Both the position numbers and the translations under genes were made by a program. A DNA stretch of 64,000 nt from Sporothrix humicola (Eukaryota > Ascomycota > Sordariomycetes > Ophiostomatales > Ophiostomataceae), in contig WNYE01000078.1 of the NCBI GenBank assembly GCA_021396245.1, positions 1-64,000 on the forward strand, written 5' to 3'. Numbering within the stretch: position 1 is the stretch's first letter; each line of letters opens with the position of its first letter. Below, piece after piece: positions 45,801 to 55,311 of the stretch. Below the pieces are notes generated by a model that searched no databases, was not told the DNA's origin, and worked only from the letters and a program-made list of their open reading frames with translations.

Positions 45801-47211
45801 CCGTTGGTCATATGCATCGCCAGGCAGCAGGATTTCGAGCTCTATTTGTACTTCGTATCTGACTTTCTTCTTTCGTCTGATGTCAACCGTGGCTTCCGTG
45901 GCTTACACACGATTAGCTGCCGTGTGCTATTTTTGTCCGCGGACAGCGTTCTCATTACATCTCCGTGTTTCAATAGTTGTTCGTGCAGACACGGTCAATT
46001 GGCGCAGCCAAGGTATCAATTGTCGCACACATTCTGAAAGATACGCCCGTACGGCTTGTGGGAACGGACAATGCCATTTTTTGTCCTTTTGTTGTAGCGA
46101 ATCGATCTAGAAGCCCTAGAAGGATCTGAAGATGCTGCGCCGTCGCCCCTGTTTTCCAGCCTTTTTGCAGCCACACTGGACATATGTTTGTTTTCCTGCC
46201 AGCTTTATGCTGTGCCGTATGATTGCACAGGAGGAATAAACGGCACAGGGCACACCAACCAACAGGAAATGAAATGCACAAAAAGTCGCACTGTGTATGT
46301 CGTACAGCTTTCACGATGAATATGGTATCCTTCGCGGCGTCGATGATTGTCAACAGCCATCAGAGAAAATGAGAAAATCACGTAGCAGAGCCTGCATAGG
46401 GCTGAGAATATCAAATGATCGTGGAGGTTAGATCTCGCCCCAAAAGGCTGAAACCAAACCTAAAAATAAAATATAATATGGAAGAACATCGAAGAAAACG
46501 ACAATCAAGACGGGAGCACAAGGCTGCAGTGTTGTAACGTGCTCAAGTTGACAAATCTCGTCGACTGCTTGTGATTTCTCGTGTAGCCTTGCCCATGGAG
46601 TGGAAATACTGAGCCTACGCATTCCTGTGATAGCCAGTACGGTTAGAGGCCCACTTCTTCTCCGTACGGACGGACGGCATGGGCGGCAGGTAGAACCTTA
46701 ATTCAAAAGTCCGTCCGTGTTGGAGGCGCTCCTTCCTTATCTGGGGGAATGGTAGGTTCTAACGGTGTTTTTGAGCCACCGAAATTCGCTTCCGGTCCGT
46801 TCGTAGGCAGCATAATTCAACCAAAATGGCAACATGAAGCATGTCGGGCATCGCATCGTTTGCCCTATGGTCTTGGCAACCTTTTGCAAATGAAGCAGGA
46901 TGCGCAAGAAATCATGTTGATTTCAGAGAAAAGATGGAGAAGATGGACATATGGGCGCACAAGAATAGCAGGCGCGACGGAGGCATATGTTGATCGTGCC
47001 TGCCCCATTGTCCTTTGCAATACACGAGGAAAGAGCAACCGTCATTTGTATCGTTATGCGTCCCGCGCAGCTTCCGAATTTAATAATCTTGCGATTGCCC
47101 TCTCTGCCCATCTGTCTTCGAGCCCCTTTTCCTCCATCGCCAGTTTTTTCCTCTACTAAATGACATCATCCTGATCAATATCACCAACCAAACCACATCT
47201 CCCTCCATACA
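42801..47211. other. Intergenic, 4.4 kb, no recognisable gene
   Basis: T-rich 3' region of the homeobox gene to about 44000, then mixed sequence. A tiny frame at 44268-44339 (MSARAQLRFQELEEEIDKDQ plus three residues) looks coding but stands alone. Near 46660-46760, CGGACGGACGG, GTAGAACC and their inverted counterparts form an imperfect inverted arrangement. The last 60 bases before 47212 are C/A-rich, like a 5' leader. Confidence 0.5.
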
Positions 47212-47562
47212 ATGGCCCCCGGCAGCCGCCAGAACGGCAATGTGCTACCAACTTACGAGTCAGTCCTTCCCAATTCCTACTCTGTGGACAGAATCAATAT
47301 CAACACAGTTAAAAGACATCACAAGCTGACAAGGGAACACAGAGAACCGAGACAATCAACATCCAGTCGCACATTCAGACCCATCGAGTCGACCTTTGCT
47401 GCAGCCCCCAGCGGACCGCCTCCACGAACGGCTTTTGTCGTTGTTTGCATGATATCGCTGCTCCTGTTGCTGGCTCTTATCTCGCGGATGCTTCTGACCT
47501 CACTCCCCGACTTGTCTACCGTTTCAGCTGCCGCAGCCAAGGTCAACGAAGCTGGGCATTGA
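47212..47562 (+). CDS. Small hypothetical single-pass membrane protein
   Basis: 116 aa, not recognised. The N-terminal about 75 residues are polar and basic (KRHHKLTREHREPRQ), then one strong hydrophobic segment at about residues 75-97 (TAFVVVCMISLLLLLALISR), then a short C-terminal tail. No cleavable signal peptide: the layout suggests a tail-anchored or type II membrane protein with its N-terminus in the cytosol. ATG context is good (CCATACAATGG) and the preceding bases are C/A-rich, as in known leaders here. Isolated between long intergenic regions. Could still be a chance frame. Confidence 0.5.
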   Translation: MAPGSRQNGNVLPTYESVLPNSYSVDRININTVKRHHKLTREHREPRQSTSSRTFRPIESTFAAAPSGPPPRTAFVVVCMISLLLLLALISRMLLTSLPDLSTVSAAAAKVNEAGH

Positions 47563-49032
47563 TCGCCTCAACATATACATTTTTACACTCAGATACCAAT
47601 ACCCAATACCCATCTCTCTGTACATTTCCCTCGCCAAGCAATTGCAAACTCGCTATTGAATCTGTTGTTGACGCATGGTGAATCCGTTGGTTGTTAGCCA
47701 GCTGCAAACACGCCACAATTGAATTGAATTGATCGAATTGGTCGCGACGAGGTCTAGACAACTTCAGCCCCGACTCCAATAATCGACTTTCTCTCCATCA
47801 TCTCAATCTTCCAACGACACTGTGCGAAACACGACTTTCTCTCGGCCCACGGAGCACTAACCCGCTGGCCCCGCTCTTCTGGAACCCAACAAAAAATAGC
47901 CCACACGAGAAGAAGCAAATCCAAGAAAGACGATACGACAGCGCCAGCACGCCCTAGACCCAATCAGCTCCAGTGCACAACCTCGTGTCGAATGCCGCCC
48001 AGGGGACAGTGCATGAACACAGGCTGCAAGGCCCGGCGGCGCAGCGATTGACAGCATCAGGCTGCAACAAAGAAAAGAGGAAGAAAGGACTCACACTGTG
48101 CCGCTTCTTTCTTCTCTTCCTCTCGGCGTCCCCTTTCCCCTTTCGACGACGGCCCGCTACCACCCTGGCACCGCCAACCCAAAACCTACCACAGTAGTCC
48201 GTAGCACCAAAACCCAGAAAGCCTGCACCATCAAGAAAAAAGAGACCGCGCTCCCGTGCTGCACCACAACGTTTCTCTCGCTAGCCTTCTTTCGTCTTTC
48301 GTCCTTTTTCGCCAACCTTGCTTTTTCTTCTTACGGCCAAGACTTGCACGAGTTCCCTCCCAAGAAACGAAGGGAAATAACGAACGAAATCGAAATCGAA
48401 AAACACCGACCTCCAACGAAAAAACGGGCACGACGAAAGAGGAAAGTGCCGCTGTCGGGCGTTGAGTCTCCTCATTTTGTCGTTTTGTCATTTTGTCTCA
48501 CAACGAATGGTTTTTGCAGCGCAAGTTTCCACTCTTGTTTCTCAATTGTCGATTCTTGACCTTCAGTTTTCTTCATTTCCTCATTCTTTGCATTTCGCCG
48601 TGTTTGCATTCTCGTTGCATTCTGCATTCTCCTCATCTGCTGGGCATTCTTTCGTTTCGGCTCGCACAACACTCACATACTGAGCACGCAGACACGCAAG
48701 CCTTGCTCTTACTTGCATTTTCTTTGTTTCTTACGACATTGCGCCCCGTTCCCAGTGGCGCCCTCGTCCACTCTTTCATTTCGCACCTCGCAGCCTTTTG
48801 TCGCGTGCTCTCCCATCTCTTTCTTTTGTTCAGACGAAAGACGAAAGCGAAATACTTCCCTTTTCCAGTTTTCGATCCCTTTCGTCGTCACCCTCGATAC
48901 TACCACGTTTTACACAATCCCTTTGAGCGACATCCCGACGTTAATCAATCCAACTGCGACATCGACATCATCAACACGCGTCAGCAGACCCAAACCCGCT
49001 GCAAGGGGAACTCGCTTCAACCCTGACCAGCC
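47563..49032. other. Intergenic and leader of the P4-ATPase gene
   Basis: 1.5 kb. The plus strand from about 48090 to 49000 is strongly pyrimidine-rich, then C/A-rich before the ATG. Open frames here are low-complexity. No separate gene supported. Confidence 0.6.
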
Positions 49033-52000
49033 ATGGCGGGCCGCCGCAGCGCTGACGACGCGGCCGCTGCCGATGCTGCCGCCATCGAGGCCCGCATTCG
49101 CTTCTCCGAGGACATTCTCCGTGACACGAACCTGCGGGACCAGCCGAGCAGCGACGACCGGCCACACTCCCAACCGCAACCTCAGTCGCCGACGCAATCA
49201 TCACAGCCGTTATCCTCTTCACAACCAGCACAACCTTCGCTGCCATCATTATCCACACAACCGACGCCGCGATCTGCGTTACGGCAAGCAGACCATGCAC
49301 CTCTCTCGCCATCTTCGGCTGCTGCTCTTGCGGCACGATTCCCTCCCGCCTCGTCCTCCTCGTCCTCCTCTTCCTCCTCTGCACAGCCGAACCCTCCATC
49401 ATTACGACTGAACACAAATCTCTACACAATCCAGTCCAATGTGGAGGGCCCTGCACCGCCGGCTGCTGGCACGGGCGGCGTAGCTGCGAAGAAAGGACTA
49501 GGGAAAGGTGGTTCGCTGGCGCCCATCATATCACCTATCCGCGACGACGGTTCTTCCGGCGCCACGCTGGTCTCGCCCCAGGCGCGGCGACGACTGCCCG
49601 ACAACAACGATGGCCACCTCCAGTCTCCTGCGCCTGCGGCGAACTTGGGACGGAGGAGCGGTGTTAGCTTCGTCGAGCCTCCGCGTACCTCCATTACACG
49701 CACGCGTCTGGGTCTCAACGATGTCGACAGCTACGATGGCCCCGTCAAGGCCCCCGCCTTGTCGACTTCCACCAACACGCGTGTCACGGATGCAAGCGAC
49801 ACTCTGGCACACTACCGGGACTGGCTGGACCGTCAGCGGGAGCGCCAGCGCCGCTGGACGACAGGCCCCTATCACCACTTCAAGAGCAAGACCGCCGGTG
49901 TGTACCGCAAGTACATTATCGAGGGCCTGCTCCGCCAGCGGCCTCTGCCACCAAGCGTCGACGGCCGCCATATCATGCTCGACCCCGGCCGCGTCCGTTC
50001 GACGCCCTATATCGACGACCGCTCAGGAAAGCCATTCATTTCCAACTTTATCCGTTCGAGTCGCTACACTGTCTGGGATTTCTTGCCCAAGCAGCTTGTC
50101 TTCCAATTCATGAAGCTCGCCAATTTTTACTTCCTCATCATCTCCATCCTCCAGATGATCCCCGGCCTCAGTTCGACCGGTACCTACACGACCATTGCGC
50201 CCCTGCTCTTCTTTGTCGCCATCAGCATGTTCAAGGAGGGCTACGACGACTACCGCCGTTACCGCCTCGATCGCGTCGAGAACCGCAGCACCGCCTACGT
50301 GCTGGACCCGGGCCACACTGTGCAGGCCGCCGCCAACGCAAAGAGCGCCAACGACAAGAACATCTGGCACAAGGTGCGCCCGCAGAAGTGGTCCAAGTCG
50401 GCAAGCGAGAGTGTGGCGGCCAATGGCGCAAGCGAGACCGGTGATGTTGGTGGTATTGGCGTCATTGGCGCTGCAGATGCTGGCAGTGTTCCCCTGAGCA
50501 CAGTGACCTCGGCCAATGTCGCCGCGGACCTCGAGAGCGTCCGCTCCAACTCGGCCGAATGCGCAGGTGCCGACGAGGGGGCTACTGCCATTAGCCGTAT
50601 GCCATGGGCTGCCGTGCAGTGGCAGGATCTGCGCGTGGGTGACATTGTCCGCTTGCGTCGTGACGATCCTGTCCCTGCCGACATGATTGTTCTGCACGCC
50701 TCTGGCCCCAACGGCATTGCCTACATTGAGACCATGGCCCTCGACGGCGAGACCAACCTCAAGACGAAGCAGGCCTGCGCACTTCTGTCTGAGCACTGCG
50801 AATCCCTCGCTGGCATGGCCGCCTGTGGCGCCGAGATCGTCTCTGAAGACCCTAACCTGGACCTGTACAATTACGAAGGTCGCGTTCTCGTCAATGGCGA
50901 GGCCATGCCGCTGACCCTCAACCAGGTTGTCTTCCGTGGCTCCGTTGTGCGCAACACCGCCGACATGATTGGTCTCGTCGTCAACTCGGGCGAGGAGTGC
51001 AAGATCCGCATGAACGCCCACAAGCACAAGCGCGCCAAGGCTCCCGCCATGCAGTCCGTCGTCAATCGCATTGTTATTTTGCTGGTCATCTTTGTCGTCC
51101 TGCTGTCGGTCGGCTGTTCCGCCGGCAACGGCATCTGGGTCTCGCACTACGCAAACCACGCCTGGTACCTCGATGACGCCGACCTGCCACTCAGCCAGAT
51201 CCTGTTTGCGTTCATCATCATGTTCAACACCCTGATCCCCCTGTCGCTCTACGTCAGTCTGGAAATCATCAAGGTCGGCCAGCTGTACCTGCTTGCCGAT
51301 ACCGAAATGTACGACCCGGACACCGACACCGCCTTTGTGGCCAACACGACCACCATTCTCGAGAACCTGGGCCAGGTCAGCTACATTTTTTCCGACAAGA
51401 CAGGCACCCTGACCGAGAACAAGATGCGTTTCCGCAAAATGAGCGTTGCCGGTACCGCCTGGCTGCACGACATGGACATTGCCCGCGACGAGGACGAGAT
51501 GGAACGCAAGCGTCGCCGGCTGCGTCACCGTGGCGGCAAGAAGACGAGACGCTCTCGGTCCATGAGCCGCCGTCGGAACAGCAAGGCCGAGGGTAAGCAG
51601 CAGCAGCAGAACTCCATGTCTCCTGGTGGTCCCATGTCGCCTGGCCCGATCTCTCCCTCGCCCACGCCTTCCAACGTCCACTTGCCGGTCCCTCCTACTC
51701 CCCGAACGCCGTCGATTATGAGCGAAGTCCCGACCAACCCTCGCAACTCGACCGCCATTGAGTTTGAGGCCCCGCGCCGCTCCATGTCTTCCCACTGGCG
51801 CTCAACCGCTCGTCCGTCCCGCGCCCAGCAGGAACTCAAGACTGAGGACCTGATTCAGTATATCCGCCATCGTCCCCACACTGCTTTCTCGCGCAAGGCC
51901 CGCCACTTTATCCTGTGCATTGCCCTCTGCCACACCTGTATCCCCGAGACCACCGCCAGCGGCGAGATCGATTTCCAGGCCGCATCGCCCGACGAGCTGG

Positions 52001-54942
52001 CCCTTGTGCAGGCTGCCCGTGATCTTGGCTACTTGCTGATCGACCGCCCCGGCCAGTCCATCAAGCTCCAGTTCCACCAGCTCGACGGCTCGCCCATCAC
52101 CGAGACCTACCAGATCCTGGACGTCATCGAGTTTAGCAGCAAGCGCAAGCGCATGACCATTATCATCCGCATGCCCGACGGCCGCATCTGCATGTTCTGC
52201 AAGGGCGCCGACAGCGTCATCCTGCCCCGCCTCAAGCTCAACCACATGGCCCTGGCCAAGGCCAGCGCCGTCGAGCGCCGCGCCAGCAAGCGCAAGAGTG
52301 TCGAGCAGGAGCGCGCCATGATGCGCAAGAGCACGACAGTCAGCATCAATGGTGGCGGCGGCGGCAACGGCGGCGGCATCGGCACACCGCGCTCCAGTAT
52401 CAATCTGGTTCGCGCCGCGTCCATGCACCAGTTCCGTGCCCTGCCACGCATCAGCACCGGAAAAAAGTCGGTCGACAACGCCTACCGTCGCTCGGGTGTC
52501 TTTTCGGGTGATGTCGATGGCTGGCTGCGCCGCCGCGAGCGTGAGGACCTCGATATTGTCGACGACATGCACGCTGGTGGCCCTTCCAACGGTGCCAACG
52601 GTGAAGGCAGCCGCCGTCCTGGTCAGCAGCCCCGCCAGTGGTCGCACGACGGCAGCATTGCTGCTGCTGCGGCCGCCGAGAGCCTGTATGATGACCCGTA
52701 TGGCGGCATGGTCGACGAGGCCATTGCCATCAACGAGGGCGCCGTTTTCGAGCGCTGCTTCCAGCACATTGATGATTTCGCCTCGGAGGGTCTGCGCACG
52801 CTGCTCTTTGCCTACCGTTATGTCGAGGACGACGACTACCGCAAGTGGCGCACGCTCTTCCAGGAAGCCACCACGTCGCTCGTCAACCGCCAGGAACGCA
52901 TCGAGGCCGCTGCCGACCTGATCGAGCAAGGTTTCGATTTGGCTGGTGCCACGGCCATCGAGGACAAGCTGCAGCAGGGCGTGCCCGAGACTGTCGACAA
53001 GATGCGTCGTGCCAATATCAAGATCTGGATGCTGACGGGTGACAAGCGCGAGACGGCTATCAACATTGCGCACGCCGCCCGTATCTGCAAGCCCTTTTCT
53101 GAGATTTACGTGCTCGACGCCCTCGTCGACCAGGACAATCTTCAGGAGCGCATCGCCTCGACTCTGGTCGACGTCGGCCGTGGTATGATGCCGCACTCGG
53201 TGGTGGTCATTGATGGCCACACGCTTAGTGTTGTCGAGGCCCAGGAAGACATGCGCATCCTGTTCTTTGATCTCGTGGCCCGTGTCGATTCCGTCATCTG
53301 TTGCCGTGCCTCACCCTCGCAAAAGGCCACGCTCGTCAAGTGCATCCGCCAGCGCGTGCCCTCGTCCATGACGCTGGCCATTGGCGACGGTGCCAACGAC
53401 ATTGCCATGATCCAGGCCTCGCACGTCGGCATCGGTATCTCGGGCCGCGAGGGCCTGCAGGCCGCGCGTATTTCCGATTATTCGATTGCCCAGTTCCGCT
53501 TCCTGCAGCGCTTGCTGTTCGTGCACGGCCGCTGGAACTATGTGCGCACCGGCAAGTACATTCTCGGCACGTTCTGGAAGGAGATGGTGTTCTATCTTGT
53601 GCAGGCCCTGTACCAAATGTACAATGGCTACACGGGCACCTCGCTGTACGAGTCGACCTCTCTGACGGTCTTCAACACGCTCTTCACTTCGCTGCCTGTC
53701 ATCCTCTTTGGTATCTTTGAAAAGGACCTTCGCGCCGACACTTTGCTGGCCGTGCCTGAACTTTATACCTATGGTCAACGCAACGTCGGCTTTTGCTTCC
53801 GCAAGTACATTGGCTGGACGGTCACGGGCGTGATCGAGGCGCTCCTCATCTTCTACGTCATCTACGCCGTCTACACGCAGGCCCTCTTCACGACGGACAC
53901 GACCTTGTACGCCATGGGCAGCTTGGCCTTTTCGGTCTGCATCATCCTCATCAACCTCAAGATGCTCGTCCTCGAAATGCACAACCAGACCATAATCTCG
54001 GCAGTCGGCCTGTTTGTTTCTGTGACGGGCTGGTTCCTATGGTCGATCCTGCTGTCTCTTGTGTACAGTGTCAAGCCGGGCCCTTATTTGGTGCATGGTA
54101 CCTTTTTGCACAACTTTGGCCGTTCCGGCACTTTCTGGGTCACGCTCATCCTGGCGCTCGCCGCTGTCGTCATCTTTGAGCTCATCATCCAGGGCGTCCG
54201 TCGCGCCATCTGGCCCACCGACCTGGACCTCATGCAGCAGATCGAGCACGACCGCGACGTCCGTGCTGTCATGCGTGAACACGCGGCCGAGACCGGCGAG
54301 GCCGGTACTGGCGGTGTTATCGCAGCCGGTGGTATGGCCATGGAGATGGATGGTGGCGCAGGCCGACCATCCAACGTGTCCAACATTGACGGCGCCCGCA
54401 AGAGCAGCGTCGGCGACGACTACTACAACTATCGCACATCCAACACGTACAGTGTGCACGGCAACGGCACCATCACAAACTACATGACGGGCGCCAATGC
54501 CAATGTTAACAACGGCAACCTGGCACCGCCCTCGCCTGCCATGCCTCGCAGCAGCTTTGGCAACGGTACCCGCTATGTCCCACCGCCCTTCTCCCCGCCG
54601 GCAACAGAGCGCGAGAACCCAATGCTGTCGGCTGTGACGGTGGCATCGCCCACACAGATGGTGGCCAGCCCGACAATCTCCGTGTCGTCGCCGGCTGCCA
54701 CTGCTGCAACTACTGCTACCGCTGGTCCTGTCAAGGGTAAAGACGCGGTGACGGTCACGACATCTCCTGTGGCCGCTCGTCGCCCACAGGTTCCTGCCCT
54801 CGACACGGCTTCGCGCAAGTACATTGGCCATGATCTTGTCAGTCCTGGTAGCCCGTCCATTGCGGCGTCGCTGACAGCTAGCCCGGTCGAGACTCGCCTC
54901 CCTCAAGTGCCCGAAGCCAAAGAGAAGAAGGCCGAGGAGTAG
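49033..54942 (+). CDS. DNF3: P4-type ATPase phospholipid flippase, Dnf3-like
   Basis: 1969 aa, single exon, start in a strong context (GCCATGG). Moves phospholipids from the outer to the cytosolic leaflet of trans-Golgi/plasma membrane. Order: disordered Ser/Pro/Gln N-terminus (1-260); TM1-2 (about 350-400, TVWDFLPKQLVFQFMKLANF); actuator with DGETNLKTKQA (about 570), the P4 signature; TM3-4; phosphorylation site SDKTGTLTENK (Asp about 788); nucleotide-binding part with KGADSVILPRL; TGDKRETAIN; hinge GDGANDIAMIQ (about 1451); TM5-10 (about 1515-1720); a disordered 250-residue tail. Two large inserts (about 815-935 basic/Ser-rich, and about 1070-1230 Gly/Arg-rich) make it longer than yeast Dnf3. 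STGTYTTIAPLL and the inserts favour Dnf3 over Drs2 or Dnf1. Dnf3-type enzymes usually work with a Cdc50-family subunit, not seen here. Confidence 0.93.
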   Translation: MAGRRSADDAAAADAAAIEARIRFSEDILRDTNLRDQPSSDDRPHSQPQPQSPTQSSQPLSSSQPAQPSLPSLSTQPTPRSALRQADHAPLSPSSAAALAARFPPASSSSSSSSSSAQPNPPSLRLNTNLYTIQSNVEGPAPPAAGTGGVAAKKGLGKGGSLAPIISPIRDDGSSGATLVSPQARRRLPDNNDGHLQSPAPAANLGRRSGVSFVEPPRTSITRTRLGLNDVDSYDGPVKAPALSTSTNTRVTDASDTLAHYRDWLDRQRERQRRWTTGPYHHFKSKTAGVYRKYIIEGLLRQRPLPPSVDGRHIMLDPGRVRSTPYIDDRSGKPFISNFIRSSRYTVWDFLPKQLVFQFMKLANFYFLIISILQMIPGLSSTGTYTTIAPLLFFVAISMFKEGYDDYRRYRLDRVENRSTAYVLDPGHTVQAAANAKSANDKNIWHKVRPQKWSKSASESVAANGASETGDVGGIGVIGAADAGSVPLSTVTSANVAADLESVRSNSAECAGADEGATAISRMPWAAVQWQDLRVGDIVRLRRDDPVPADMIVLHASGPNGIAYIETMALDGETNLKTKQACALLSEHCESLAGMAACGAEIVSEDPNLDLYNYEGRVLVNGEAMPLTLNQVVFRGSVVRNTADMIGLVVNSGEECKIRMNAHKHKRAKAPAMQSVVNRIVILLVIFVVLLSVGCSAGNGIWVSHYANHAWYLDDADLPLSQILFAFIIMFNTLIPLSLYVSLEIIKVGQLYLLADTEMYDPDTDTAFVANTTTILENLGQVSYIFSDKTGTLTENKMRFRKMSVAGTAWLHDMDIARDEDEMERKRRRLRHRGGKKTRRSRSMSRRRNSKAEGKQQQQNSMSPGGPMSPGPISPSPTPSNVHLPVPPTPRTPSIMSEVPTNPRNSTAIEFEAPRRSMSSHWRSTARPSRAQQELKTEDLIQYIRHRPHTAFSRKARHFILCIALCHTCIPETTASGEIDFQAASPDELALVQAARDLGYLLIDRPGQSIKLQFHQLDGSPITETYQILDVIEFSSKRKRMTIIIRMPDGRICMFCKGADSVILPRLKLNHMALAKASAVERRASKRKSVEQERAMMRKSTTVSINGGGGGNGGGIGTPRSSINLVRAASMHQFRALPRISTGKKSVDNAYRRSGVFSGDVDGWLRRREREDLDIVDDMHAGGPSNGANGEGSRRPGQQPRQWSHDGSIAAAAAAESLYDDPYGGMVDEAIAINEGAVFERCFQHIDDFASEGLRTLLFAYRYVEDDDYRKWRTLFQEATTSLVNRQERIEAAADLIEQGFDLAGATAIEDKLQQGVPETVDKMRRANIKIWMLTGDKRETAINIAHAARICKPFSEIYVLDALVDQDNLQERIASTLVDVGRGMMPHSVVVIDGHTLSVVEAQEDMRILFFDLVARVDSVICCRASPSQKATLVKCIRQRVPSSMTLAIGDGANDIAMIQASHVGIGISGREGLQAARISDYSIAQFRFLQRLLFVHGRWNYVRTGKYILGTFWKEMVFYLVQALYQMYNGYTGTSLYESTSLTVFNTLFTSLPVILFGIFEKDLRADTLLAVPELYTYGQRNVGFCFRKYIGWTVTGVIEALLIFYVIYAVYTQALFTTDTTLYAMGSLAFSVCIILINLKMLVLEMHNQTIISAVGLFVSVTGWFLWSILLSLVYSVKPGPYLVHGTFLHNFGRSGTFWVTLILALAAVVIFELIIQGVRRAIWPTDLDLMQQIEHDRDVRAVMREHAAETGEAGTGGVIAAGGMAMEMDGGAGRPSNVSNIDGARKSSVGDDYYNYRTSNTYSVHGNGTITNYMTGANANVNNGNLAPPSPAMPRSSFGNGTRYVPPPFSPPATERENPMLSAVTVASPTQMVASPTISVSSPAATAATTATAGPVKGKDAVTVTTSPVAARRPQVPALDTASRKYIGHDLVSPGSPSIAASLTASPVETRLPQVPEAKEKKAEE

Positions 54943-55311
54943 ACACTCTTTCCGATCCTCCAACCACCCTACCATTTATTACACAATCTTTACAAACTCT
55001 ACAAAGCACACTCCTTGTATTTAGACGCGGCCTTGGGCTCGCAATTTTTGGCATTTGCATTTGTCTGCGGTCATTCCTTTAAACAGCATTTGAATTTTCT
55101 GGGTTATATTGGGATTGGATCTTCGTTTTATATTTATAGTTTTAGTTTTCCTTACGATACCCTTTTACAGCATCACAATGCAAGTCTGGTATAAGTTTAC
55201 TTTTTGGATAACACTCGAAATGTGAACATGATATATTTTGTTTACTCTCAAATGCCAGCTATTTTTTGTTTTCCACAGTTGCTAATCTTGTACACAGCCA
55301 CACAGACACAC
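54943..55311. other. Convergent intergenic, P4-ATPase/GUS1
   Basis: 369 bp of AT-rich 3' sequence between two converging genes; no gene seen. Confidence 0.6.

Noticed and set aside
50023..51795. 590-codon open frame on the minus strand (also 472 codons at 51802-53220)
   Set aside because: Antisense of the P4-ATPase; low-complexity Gly/Val/Asp/His composition and no domain.
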